DNA of 64,000 nucleotides. It comes from Melampsora larici-populina 98AG31 (lineage: Eukaryota; Basidiomycota; Pucciniomycetes; Pucciniales; Melampsoraceae). The stretch's first letter is position 1, and the number at the start of each line of letters is the position of its first letter. The notes under the pieces are model-generated. The model was not told the origin of the DNA. It did no database searches and saw only the letters and a program-made list of their open reading frames with translations. The translations under genes and the position numbers were made by a program. This document shows, piece by piece, positions 10,012 through 20,935 of this stretch. The stretch spans positions 166,632-230,631 of the forward strand of contig NW_006768810.1 in assembly GCF_000204055.1 (NCBI RefSeq). The letters run 5' to 3'.

Positions 10012-10566
10012 TAATTAGTTTCATATTCCAAGAGATCCCAGAAGTCAATGCCTACACAAACTTGTCCCAGGGCGCTTCTAGCCAAGTGCCTTAATAGCTT
10101 GAAATACATCCTTCGCGGAAGACATCAGCTTACACACTTCCTTTGTTAAGTTGATCCTTACAGGATATGAATGGTTTCATTTGCTCAATGGCAGTGAGGT
10201 CCTACAAGAAGAAGGTTCTACAAGAAGATTCATGGCGTCCTCTTGCGTCTTCTTAAGTCAAGAAGACACAATGAATCTTCTTGGATTTGTTTTTCATCTC
10301 TAAAAGAGATAGTGAACCACACGGGGTTGTCATGACTTGTTGAACAATCTTGCTCAATCTCACAACATTTCAGATCAAGTTAATTCACAATTATTACTAC
10401 CGCAATAATTGTAGAGGTGAAATACTCAGGTTTTTGTATCATAATTGCTGAATTACTTTGAAACAGACAAGGTTTTTTTGCAGCTCCAACTTTGAATTCT
10501 CCAATATGATCATAGAGGTAAGAGTGGAAAGGATGCCCGACAAGAAAGGCCAGTATGATAAACATT
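10012..10566. other. Spacer downstream of an alpha-kinase gene
   Basis: No convincing coding frame was found. A short imperfect direct repeat occurs at 10,200-10,275 (CTACAAGAAGAAGGTTCTAC and AAGAAGA variants). The 3' untranslated region of the minus-strand gene ending at 10,567 must lie here. Confidence 0.5.
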
Positions 10567-11819
10567 TCAATTTACAATCAATGATGGGTCTTTGGGCAAC
10601 TTGCGGAGGCCCAGATCATCACACAATTTTGAGCATTTGTGGCCATTTTCAAAAGACTTTAGACCTGAGTGTCCCAAGTTGCCAAAAGCCCAATCATTAT
10701 ATTGCCTGAAAATTAAACAGATCAGTTTACCAAGCAATGTGTTACCAAAATGTGTCATCTCACATACCTTTCAATGAATTTTATATCTGTGATCACCATC
10801 CCAATGGTGTGGATTCCAGCAAGACAAGCTTGACCCTTGAAATGGTCATAAGTCCAGTGGGTAAGTGCCCTCATCACCCCGTTTTCCTCTTGGAAAGTGG
10901 GATTTTTGATGGCCCGAAAATTGCCATCATCTTGATGATGGATACAGGGACCTATCAAAGACTCTTCAAGCATGAAGATGTCATGCTCGTGTACTGAGCT
11001 ACTGCCAGGCTTATCCTCATATGCTAAAACGTGGGAAACAACCTGAGGAACGAGGAATCAAAAGGATCAGTCCTACATCATTGTACACATCTAGCAGTGA
11101 TGAGAAGCATACCCTCAAGCCACGCATTAATTTCCGTTGAGTGCTGGGCATAGACAACGCTTCTGTCACATCCTTGAATTGATTGACAAGCCAGGTGGCC
11201 AATAGCATAGCCTGAGCCACTCGACAATAATGCTCGAGTTCCACTGGGAATCCAGGGAAACTCTTGCGAGCAATGACATCCATAACCGTACCCTTGTCCA
11301 GGATAAGTTGACCTTTGAACCGATCACGAAAGTCCCAGAGGTGGATCAGTTCATTTTGATTAACTCTGAAGTTGACTTTCAACTGAAAAAATTCATAGTT
11401 TTCAACACCGTTCTTGTCTTCATTGGGCATCAGGACCAAAGCATAACCATTCCCAGGTTTCTTTGCTTCAAAATTATTTGCGGGATTAATTCGAGCAACT
11501 TTCCAGCCTATGGACAAAGGCGGTTCAGGATCAGTGACATCTAAGTCATCTGCGGACCACAACACATGTCAGATTGAAAACTTCTATTGGCAAACTGGAT
11601 TGAAGACTTACCAATTTCCAATGCATTTTCCACGGTTCTGCCCTTGATTTTTATAACTGGACGGCCTTCATGATTGAACTCCAAGAAAGGACTCTCCCAT
11701 ATGGAAACCATTTGGGCTTCAACGTCGTAAATTTGAAGGGTTAGATTTGATGCAATATAAGTATGGCGCTGAAAACTGGAGGACTTACGCGCGTCAACTT
11801 GCACATCTATGTCCTCCAT
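10567..11819 (-). CDS. Alpha-kinase-fold protein 1 (328 aa), catalytic motif degenerate
   Basis: Alpha-kinases are atypical Ser/Thr kinases of the MHCK/TRPM7/eEF2K group. Exons on the minus strand are 11819-11789, 11716-11612, 11549-11113, 11042-10768 and 10705-10567. All have GT-AG ends and total 987 nt in frame. The C-terminal half follows the family: MLEESLIGP (lid glutamates), then ALTHWTYDHFKGQ (zinc-ligand His), GMVITD, and the terminal zinc module SFENGHKCSKLCDDLGL. The family's D-L-Q-G is GIHT here, losing the catalytic Asp and the Gln, while T-D is kept. It may therefore be a pseudokinase. The ATG at 11,819 is the first in frame after an open upstream stretch, so extra 5' exons are possible. 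It is divergent from a second alpha-kinase gene. Confidence 0.75.
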
Positions 11820-12457
11820 AGGTAATGGTTTGAAAATAGTGATGAGATAAAGCGCGATGAAATTTTCAATGGACCTCTGTGGAATGCGATATATATGTGT
11901 ACAAAAATTGTAAATCAGATAAAGAAGAAATTCTTACAATCAGCTGGGGTGGGAAAACAGATGTATTTACAAGGAAAAAAAACAAATGCCAAAGGCATAA
12001 GAGTTTTTTTTTTGTGTGACACACTTGACCCACAAATTTATCACTGCTAGACCCTGATTTCATCATAAATTTTGTTCTCTTTCAGTTTCTGAGAAAGCGT
12101 CATGATCATATTAGGTTGAATATCAATGCTTGCCTTGTCACAAATTGTTCACTTTGAATATCATCAATTCAAAAGTGAAAGATCTGTGATAAAGCAAGAA
12201 ACAATATTTGGAGGAATCTAGGGTCTTCAAACAGTTTCACATGGCACAGTGAGCACAAGAAAACACTGTGAGAGCACATACCTTTTTGGAAAGCATTGTT
12301 CCGTGTGTGGGATATTTGTTATACGGGTATACAACAACGTGTTTCAAAAAAAAAAGGAGATTAATTTTCTTGGATGCACTGAAAGCTCTTTTTCTTGTGC
12401 AATCCTGATTAGCCAAATATTTTGTTTTCTACTTATCCGTTCATCTTGAAGCTTACA
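11820..12457. promoter_or_regulatory. Intergenic region between divergent alpha-kinase genes
   Basis: The 640 bases separate two start codons pointing away from each other, so they must hold both promoters. The sequence is AT-rich. A GCGATATATATGTGTAC stretch near 11,886-11,902 is the best TATA-like candidate for the minus-strand gene. No repeated binding site was recognised. Confidence 0.4.
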
Positions 12458-15164
12458 ATGTCAACACCTTATATCACAAACCCTTGGGACCCACCCCCAC
12501 CCGGCAAGATGGATTGTGCATCCTGCAGTCGAGTGGTTCCTCATCTACGTACCACAATCTGTGGTTTCTGCATTGCAAAACAACAACCCCCCGGTCACCA
12601 GCTGGTCCATTGTGACTTTTGTTCAATTGGCTATCCTCATCTCACCGGAAAACCTCCCATCTGCGGGGTATGTCTTTCCAAGGGTCTCACAAGCTCTGTC
12701 AAATGTCCCCGACGCAATGCAGACAATTTGTCTTTACCAGAATCCATCGTTGGATCCAAACGCCCTCGAGCAGCAGATACCTACATTCAACCTCCAAGAA
12801 TGAACCCTAACCCATCAACGTCTTTCCGTTTTGAAAAGTCCGGTCGTTTCCACACCCCAGAGGCCAATCTTGCTAGCGAAGAGGAATCCAGTTTATGGGG
12901 CCGAAAAAGACGAATGGAAAGTGCAGAATCGAAGAAAGTGGGTGCCGCCAACACTAAGGGTGGACGTGCTCGACTGCCACTTACAGGAATCTTAGGTCCG
13001 GCATCTCGTGCTGCTGCTGTCAATGTTACCGCTCAACTTATTATCGCTGGAACGCCGAAATCATTTACCACCGACAACGGCGTCAAAACATACTCGAGCT
13101 TTATAAACACTCAGGCACCTGATTGGCCCGTCTCTTTTGCTAGAGATGCGTGGAATGACATCATCTCCTTTTGCAACAACGACTTGAAGTTCCCCTCCAA
13201 AAACCTGTGTTCAATGTATCAAATATTCCCTCTTCCAATCGAGTTTTCAGATCTCTACATATCCCTGGGTGTAGCCAAAGACCACATGACATATGAACAG
13301 ATTCGAATCTATGTGGAAACAAAGGCCATCAAAAAGTCCCAACGGGGCCCTTCGCCTAAAATCAACATCACCTTGATTTTCACCCCAGGCGTGTACTTGC
13401 AACATGTTTCTGAGGACGAATATGACAGGTAAACCGCAATTTCAATGGGTATGACTCTGAAAGAGTACCTAGATGATGAACCAGAACGTACAAACAGCTC
13501 GAGCAAAGCTCTGCATATTTCGCAGAAAAAGAGGATGTCGAATTCAACCTCCGTTGACAGTGAGGGCACAAGTACGTCTCAAACAATTACCAAGATGATA
13601 GAGTCGCCCTCACTAACTCTCACCTGAACTACCCAGGTGCCTACTACGACGAGGACGATTTTGAGGCTGCTGTCCGGCAATCCCTTGAGAAACCCCCGTA
13701 CGTACTTCGGTCTCAGGCATCTGGCCTTTCGGCCACTACATTTCCGGATCCTCTTCAAAAGGGCCAGGGCCCTCCAGGCTGGTGGTTTGATCCAATCAAC
13801 GAGAGCCTGCCACTGTTGGGATCCAACACCGGCACCTCTGGAACTCTAGAATCGGGAAGTGGTGATATGAGCAACTGCATAGTCGGCAACATGAACATGC
13901 TGTCTGGCGTATTAGGATCTGGTACGCATCAATATAATCAATTCTTTGATATTTGAATTTGTTGACATATATGTTTGACTACAGACTTCGAATCTTCCAA
14001 CAAAAACATGCCAGACCTCCGATTTTTGGGTGAAGTCGCCGTGCCTATATCCACCACCTGGGCCAATCCCACCCGTGCTCCTATTTGGAAGAATGTGATT
14101 CTTCTTGCGATTCACGTCGAACCAGTATCAGATATTCCGGAGATAGGTGCCCTCAAAGAGACATTGAACTTGCAAATTGACCCGTTGTTTGAAACCATCC
14201 GAAAGGCTGGCATATCTGTCAAGCCTTGGCGAGTAAGCTTTCACGTGGACTTGAGTGACGTCCACCCATCAAGTGTGTCCAAAGAACAGTTTGGCGCACA
14301 AATCATGTTTGAAGGGTCCTTATTCAATGTCTTGGCAAGAAAGCGCATGGAGGATAACTTGTTGGTTAACTATCTAGAGGAGCTGCAGATGAACTGTCAA
14401 GCACGTAAATTACTTTATGACTTTCAAGAATTTGTAGCAGGTCATCCTGGGGCAAATACTTTACTGGTAGACCTGGTCAAAAAGCTCGAGGTGAGCAGGG
14501 TTCTCCACTGTTTTATGTTTCAAAAATTGTCGGAAGCTGATGTTTCCGCTGATGTTTCCTTCTAGGTTGTCCGTCTCTTCATAATATCTGAGAAGTTGTG
14601 GACATCCCCTGATTCTAATGACCTATGGGCGGTTGAGACGTACCAGAAGGTTTCACCGAAAAAATATGTTAGCCATAAATTGCCAGTCAGTTTGGAAGAG
14701 AGTGATTTACTATTCCAGGCCCTTCAAGCTTGGTCTCACTGGACATTCAACCTGTACAAAGGTGAGGCCTTCTTGGCCGAAATTTCTGCCAAAGGACACG
14801 TGCTGTCTCAATTTCAGATGGTGGATCGCGAGTAAGTTGATCCCCGAATTCCATTGTATAAATGTGTTTTCTCATTTCATTGAAACGTTTTCCTTTCAGG
14901 GCTTGGTGGTCATCCGAAAATTCAAGGGAAAAAGGTGTTGCATCCTTCTTGAACTCGCATAAATGCTTGCCAACATGTCTGGACCTAGGTTTTACGGCAG
15001 TCAAGAAAGATGGATACAGACCCAGGCGTGCAGCAACAGGCTTGCGAGCTTTGGAGACAAGCCCTATGAAAGCTGCAGATGCAGCGCACAGTCCTGATGA
15101 TGATGGTTCGGATTGGGGAGGAAATGTCTGTTCTACACAAATCAGCAGTTCTTTTATGAGTTGA
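12458..15164 (+). CDS. Alpha-kinase-fold protein 2 with two zinc ribbons and a UIM-like motif (786 aa)
   Basis: Exons are 12458-13428, 13504-13571, 13637-13921, 13985-14490, 14566-14831 and 14900-15164, together 2,361 nt in frame. The acceptor at 13,503 was chosen because it alone keeps phase, so that junction is less certain. Residues 20-38 and 52-72 are two C-x2-C zinc ribbons (CASC/CGFC and CDFC/CGVC). Around residue 350, DEDDFEAAVRQSLE fits the ubiquitin-interacting motif, with Ala and Ser four apart. The C-terminal 300 residues are alpha-kinase-like: SLEESDLL, then AWSHWTFNLYKGEAFL, and the zinc module GVASFLNSHKCLPTCLDLGF. The family D-L-Q-G reads EISA and the T-D reads SQ, so the catalytic residues are lost. 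It is probably a pseudokinase or scaffold that may bind ubiquitin. An in-frame ATG at 12,422 is an alternative start. Confidence 0.75.
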
Positions 15165-15415
15165 ACCATTTGTTTATAAGTTAAACTGGTCCGGGTTTTG
15201 TGATGTTCAGAAATTAAGTGACAAAGAAATACAAAGATGAGAAGTTCTTTTATAAGTTGAACTGTTTGTTTATAATTTAAGTCCAATTTTTGTAACGATG
15301 AAATTAAGTGACAAAGATAGTCCAAGATGCCCAGTTCTGTTTATAAGTTGAAATATTTGTTTAAAAGTCAAACTGGTCCGTGTTTTGTGATGATCCGAAA
15401 TGAAGTGACATAGAT
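15135..15415. repeat. Tandem repeat, about 95-105 bp, three copies
   Basis: Each unit carries CAGTTCTTTTATAAGTTGAA, then TTTGTTTATAAGTTAAACTG, then TTTTGTGATG and AAGTGACAAAGA. Copies begin near 15,145, 15,240 and 15,328 and are diverged. The first copy overlaps the 3' end of the alpha-kinase gene. Confidence 0.75.
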
Positions 15416-15494
15416 ACTCAAGCACTTCCTCACCGCAAGTACAAACTTTGTCATAATTGGCACACTTCCAATAAAGATAAGACGTAAGGCTTAT

Positions 15495-15910
15495 TGACTT
15501 TGGCGCACTGCCATCCAGCAATGCTCATGTGACCACGATACCCAAGCGCTTTCTCTCCCCAATGGTCAAGTGACCACAAGTACTACTTTATTATTATTGG
15601 CGCACTGCCATGCAACAAAGATATGACATAGAGATTATTGGTTTTGGCGCACTGCCGTTTAACAATTCTCAAAAACATTATTATGATTGGCACACTGCCA
15701 TTTAACAATTGTATATGACGTAGAGATTATTGATTTTGGCACACTGCCGTTGAACAATTCTTGACTGACGACAACATTATTATCATTGGCACACTGCCAT
15801 TTAACAATTGTATAAGATGTAGAGATTATTCATTTTAGCACACTGCTGTCCAACAATTCTCCACTGACGACGACTTTATTATCACTGGCACACTGCCATT
15901 TAACAAAGAT
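15495..15910. repeat. Tandem array with GGCACACTGCC core
   Basis: The motif GGCACACTGCC (older copies GGCGCACTGCC) followed by TTTAACAA occurs about eight times between 15,501 and 15,900, spaced about 45-55 bases. Two alternating spacers (one with TAGAGATTATTGATTTT, one with GACGACAACATTATTATCA) make a higher-order unit of about 100 bp. The core also occurs in the array at 30,492-30,800. Confidence 0.85.
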
Positions 15911-15944
15911 GCGACAGATAATCCTGGGAGGAACTCAAGCATGG

Positions 15945-16135
15945 CCTATTTATATTCTTGGGATTGAGAAATCAGCACTTCACAAAAGCGCTTGAAACAG
16001 GTGCTTTTCAAAAGCATTTCACTCAAAAGCATCTGATGCATTTCACTCAAAAGCATCAACTGCTTATGATGCTTTTCGCTTAAGTTCATCAAGTGCTTAT
16101 AGTGCTTTTGAGCAAAAGCACTTGTGTTTATCTTA
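15945..16135 (-). promoter_or_regulatory. TATA-like motif beside AAAAGC/GCTTTT repeats
   Basis: On the minus strand AATATAAATAGG (about 15,945-15,956) is a good TATA box. To its right, where an upstream activating region would lie, at least ten AAAAGC or GCTTTT words occur in 150 bases, several as partial palindromes such as GCTTTTCAAAAGC. A transcript starting here would run leftward into the GGCACACTGCC array. The same arrangement recurs at 30,957-31,170. Confidence 0.45.
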
Positions 16136-16520
16136 TCAAAATTATGATAAGACACTGTGAATACAATTGAGCGAAATGTCATTTTGAAATGGCGATGACA
16201 TGCATTTCAAGGTGTTGGCTGGCCAAAACAATCTCATCCGAGCATTTTGGCAGATAAGCAGATTATGCACAGATTTATCGCACATTAAAAAGCAAGAATG
16301 AAGATGAATTAAAAGCCTTGAGAACACCATTTGAACCCTCCATGGCTTTCAAATCCTTCAGCAGTGATATCTACGCATGTTTTTTTTTGGTAAACACCAC
16401 AAGAGACTAAGATCATTACGAACAAACATTTAGCAATTAATTTTTGGGGAATGATCTTTATACATGTCAACTCCGGTTCCAAGATTGAGAAATATTTTTG
16501 AAAAACCACAATAGCTACTT

Positions 16521-18020
16521 TCATGCATGCCATAGTGCATCAACATTTACAACCATATAGAGACCCGGGTGCAGACGGCGCAGCTCTGCTACAATAGCTG
16601 CATGACATCCCCACAAAGTGATCAGATCGATTCTGTCAGTCTCAATCTGCAGTTGTTGAGCAACTTCCTGGATGTGGTTGGCCAGGATCGGTGGTGATAT
16701 ACGCAGCATTTCCTCTAGGTCTGGGAATCGGCGTTCGATGATTTCATCCACATCAGCAGACGGGATTTGCGTCATTCCTTGCTCCCCGTTAAACTGAGCG
16801 GGATTATAATATGAAACATTGGGACGGCAGCTTGTTGGAAGAGCCGAATTGCAATTGTATCGGGTCTTTTTGGTGTTCTTCTCAACTAGGTATTCATTCA
16901 TGATGGATCGTATTAGAGGGACTCCAATATCAAGGAACACCAATCTGTTGAAAGCTTTGTGTCAGAAACCAATTATTCATTTTAAATCACGACAAAAAAC
17001 TTACTTTTCAAGTGGGTCGTAAGGATTATAGCGTCCATCATCCATAGCTTCTTGGATGCAGTCATGAATTCGCAGGCCATTGCGTCTGCGGATAAGTCTC
17101 CATAATGACTCTATTTTTCCGTTTTTGATTGAGCTAGTGAAGATGTGGGACTTTGTAGCATCTTCTTCCGAGGCACCAGCATATTTACGGGAGAAATGTA
17201 TCTGAAGACCAGCCATATCAATAGTTTCTGTTCCGTGGTTGGTACAGGTTTGGACCGGGAAGCCGCCAGTTTTTTTGACTGTTAGAAGGTAGTGGTATGC
17301 AATCATTCGAGGGTCGTTATTGCTGATGCCAACGTCAAAGTGGAGGACACGGCGGGACCAAGCGTCAATGAAACCATAGATCGTTATACCGTAAGGCTTG
17401 AGCTTGTCGTGACCGTCGGAGGACCAGACATAATTTGGGCCCGGACACTCAAAGGCTTGGCGTTTGAGCTGTCCAGAGCCGCGAAGTGCAACACCATCCG
17501 GGTCCAGCTCTCTCATAATACCAGCAACAGTGTCACGATGAACTCGCACTTGCCGTAGACCAAGTGCATGTTGCATGGTGCGTATTCCGGCATCTCGGTC
17601 ACGTTCCTCAATTTGGTGAGCAATAAGGTCTTTCAAGTTGTCTCGTGTGATGTCGCCAGTTTGGATGTCATCGCGACGCCAATTTAATCCTAGCTCTTGA
17701 GACATTGTAATCAGGACCTTCCGGGTAATTGGGATATTATATGCGTTGTTGATCTCACTGATTGTATCATCTAGGCCGTATGAAAGGCGATGACATTGTC
17801 GGATGAGAGGAATAGAGTCTTCTCTTTGAAGCTGAGTGAGAGAAGGAGACGCGGTGCTCAGCCCAAGCTTGGAGAGTCGACGATTCTGGTCATGCGATAC
17901 CCAGCTTCGATCATCCGGGAAACAATTTGAGGGCGAGTGTGGCCCGCATGAACAAGCTGCTGGATCATAGCTAGCTCTGGGTCTGGTAGGTCTGGTGGCA
18001 GCCCTTCCATCTGAGGTTCG
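16521..18020 (-). pseudogene. Integrase-core (DDE, rve-type) transposon protein, frameshifted
   Basis: The family is common in basidiomycete genomes and resembles retroviral-type integrases. The N-terminus (about 18,015-17,880) is a helix-turn-helix: MEGLPPDLPDPELAMIQQL, then AGHTRPQIVSRMIEAGYRMT. Near 17,880 the frame must change to continue as RLSKLGLSTASPSLTQL, so one base has been gained or lost. The core follows with YVWSSDGHDKLKPYGI (first Asp). The usual Asp before GTE is Asn (CTNHGTET), and the Glu is in NGKIESLWR. A 60-base intron (17,004-16,945) is intact, and the frame ends at 16,521. The frameshift and the lost catalytic Asp both indicate inactivity. Confidence 0.75.
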
Positions 18021-18199
18021 TTGTGATTGTCGAGATTGGAGGTGTTGATAATAGAAAGCTGTTCAAAGTAGATCAGAAGAATTCTTTTTGAATGAATTTT
18101 GCTGGATTGACATTTTTCATGTGTATAAATCACATCTGAAACCACGTCTGAAACACCATAAATATACATCACGTGGTCATTTTGTAGACCGAACACAAG

Positions 18200-18820
18200 T
18201 CAATGTTGACTTGCCACAAAACAACCTTTGGATGTCTTTGCAAAAGCAGTCCGTTGACAAAGACTGCCAATCGCGATTGAAAAGCAAAACAGCCCTTTGC
18301 CTCTAACACCACACGTGCGGGAAGTTAACGATGAGCTTGTCAGTTGACTCATGCCGGATGGTAACAATTTCTTCGGCTCATCAGTTGTTAAACTGGTATT
18401 CAATATATATCTATCGGTCACGGCAAATGTTTGAATTGAGCAAATAAATCGCGCTTGGTCGACCGGATGCAGCCCGATGCCCATTGCTGATTCCGAACGC
18501 TGGCAGTGCCGGGGCGACGAGTCCTGGTTGACAGGTTGGTGCTACATGTACACGACCAAATTCTATACAAGACTGAAGACTATATGTATATTCTAGTAAT
18601 TTGAAGGATTTACTCACGTAGTGTATGTCACAAATAGCTGTAGGATCTAGTTGTAAGTTCTGTGATATGTACTTTGTATGTAAATGAGTGGTTGTATTTT
18701 TTGTGATATGTACTTGTAATACCAGTTGAGGTATTGAGGTTGCGGAAAGAGTTTTCGAGTTTTGGGGCTCAGGGTTTCTTGCGTACACCGTACCATTGCG
18801 CCAATAGTGCAACAATCTAT
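18200..18820. other. Spacer, no gene seen
   Basis: Only short unsupported frames occur. A repeated phrase TGTGATATGTACTT appears near 18,660 and 18,700, a small direct duplication about 40 bases apart. Confidence 0.45.
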
Positions 18821-19023
18821 AGTGGTACACAAACATTACAACCCATTCGAAAAACCCATTTAGGAAAAAATATAAAAATCCATTCAAAAGAATATTTTTT
18901 TGAACAGAAAATTCCAGAGGGACCCAATTTATTTTTCTGTTCAAAAAAATAATTTTTTAAATGGGTTTTTCTATTTTTTCTCAAATGGGTTTTTCAAATG
19001 GGTTGTAATGTTTGTGTACCACT
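18821..19023. mobile_element. 203-bp hairpin MITE with ends AGTGGTACACAAAC
   Basis: Both ends carry AGTGGTACACAAACATTACA followed by ACCCATT, T/C, GAAAAACCCATTT. The inverted match is about 44 bases with one or two mismatches. Inside, a second inverted pair (TTTTTGAACAGAAAA and TTCTGTTCAAAAA) extends the hairpin almost to the centre. There is no coding capacity. Flanks are TA-rich (TCTAT on the left, TATATA on the right), consistent with TA-directed insertion. Confidence 0.88.
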
Positions 19024-19875
19024 TATATACTTAAAGAAATGTCCTTCCCAACCGTTTCCCCTCTTCAGCCTTAATTTACTCAATCCATGCTTTACTCAGT
19101 ACCCTTTACGCTATACATCTATACTGAGCCCTATACTTACCTCTACCAACACCCTTTTCAATACAATCCTTCTACAACACCACCACTTTTGTGTACAGCG
19201 CCATGCTGTTCATCTACCCTGTTAGTTTATGTATATCTCATTGAATTTTTTTGTTCTTTGGTCATTTTTTGATTTTTTTCATACCCTGATGGAATTCATT
19301 CCAATTTAATTCATTACGATCAAAATCCATTTCCAAAACTAACAAATTCCCAACAAAATCAAATAAACTATTCTAACGACTCTCAACTCCATCTATATTC
19401 TCAAATTCTTGGTCTTCAACTTCATCTTATCATCAAATCCAACACCAACACCAACATCGAAATTTAGCACATTCAATTTGCAAATAATCTATTCAACGTC
19501 TGAGTTCATGATTTTCAATTTCGATTAGAGCCCATTATGTGAAATCTATTATGATTCCCTTGATTCAACCTAGAAATTATTCTTTTGCGAGTCATGATTT
19601 AGTCTTATCATTAGCTTCATAAACTATTTATCATTCGGTCCGACTCAACTCTTCAAAACATCCGAAAGAAATCATACATTACTTAATCCCATCGTTAGCT
19701 TCATTAACTACATCAATCAAAATCAAATGACGCATCACATTGGCAATCTTACCCTTAAATCGATAAAATGAATCTACCAGTCTTCTATCAAATTCAATTA
19801 CAGATGATTAGGTTCTATCAATTTTCCAAGACCCCGACTATCACAGACACACAAACAAACACCTCCTAAGACTGG
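19024..19875. other. AT-rich spacer, no gene seen
   Basis: C/T/A-rich plus-strand sequence without a sustained frame. Phrases such as AATCATACATTACTT and TCATTAACTACATCAATCAAAATC look like untranslated or upstream sequence of the following remnant. Confidence 0.4.
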
Positions 19876-20935
19876 ATTTGTAGGTGGGGCTGAACCTTCA
19901 ATTTCCAGACAGCTTTCCAATGGACCAATAGCCCTCTCAAGATCTTTAATTCAAGAAGTCGACGATCTTGGTATCATCGAAGCATTGGATAAGATTACGG
20001 AACCTATGGCTAACGATCAAAACTACAATCCAAAGATCAAGGATAGCTCAGGTACCGGAGTAGGTGTCAGAAAGATTTGTAAGTGTTTTCATTTATATTA
20101 TATGTAGATAATGTGTAGATACTGAATCGATTGGTGTTTTTTTCAGTTCAAAAACATGGCAGTCAATCTGACAATCTGGTAGAGCTTTGTTTGAGAAATC
20201 TGCATAATGAAGTCGCTTCAAGTGGTACATTTGATCACTCAAATTGTGGTTATAAGATATTATTAACTTCAGCAGCTTCATTATCAAATCAACAAATTAT
20301 TGTAGCTGTATTGATTGATATAACAATCAAAATTGAACACTCAAATGAAATTAAATTTGATCTTGGAACATAGGATGTAGTCGCTTTGAGTGCAACAGCT
20401 GATCACTTGCATTTTGGTCATACCACCTTATCACCTTTGGCAGCTTTTCATCAAATTGACAAAACAATGTAGGTGTAACAGGTAAGCATTAAACTTCTTT
20501 TTGAGTATATGAAGATTTTAAAAACAACATAACAATGAGACTCATTGAAATCTTCTACCTGATTTATATTTTATTATCTGAACAGAGGCTAATTTATCAA
20601 CTAACAAGAAGTAAACTTTTTCAATTTAATTTGTAAAAGGTCATTAGGAATTCTAAGCACACCATCAGAATATTTATGTGGTTCAACAGCCACAGACTCA
20701 AATGTTGAAGCATTAATATTGTCATATGAAACTTCATCTGGTCCTGAAAACATTTGTATCAAGAATGGATTTAATATATGAGTTGTAAGTGATTCAATTG
20801 AATCAAATGAAACTCAAAATAATAGTTCTAATCAAGAGATTAAAGAGGTTAAAATCAGTAGTAGTGAAATTCATAAATGGATTTATGTGCAAAAAAGTAA
20901 TTCAAATCATTCAAGATGATTTTAAAAAAATGTGT
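19876..20935 (+). pseudogene. Decayed coding remnant, family unknown
   Basis: A frame from about 19,880 reads GFVGGAEPSISRQLSNG, then SRSLIQEVDDLGIIEALDKI, up to a GTAAGT-type donor near 20,080. After a CAG acceptor near 20,146 it continues with SDNLVELCLRNLHNEVASSG to a stop at 20,371. A later open piece (20,640-20,920) contains SLGILSTPSEYLCGSTATDS and is broken by TGA. Composition and splice sites look genic, but stops and a partial internal duplication (20,208-20,310 against 20,372-20,480) indicate decay. No function can be assigned. Confidence 0.35.

Noticed and set aside
15495..15910. CRISPR-like array
   Set aside because: The repeats are diverged, the spacers are themselves repeated, and the host is a eukaryote; a tandem array explains it.
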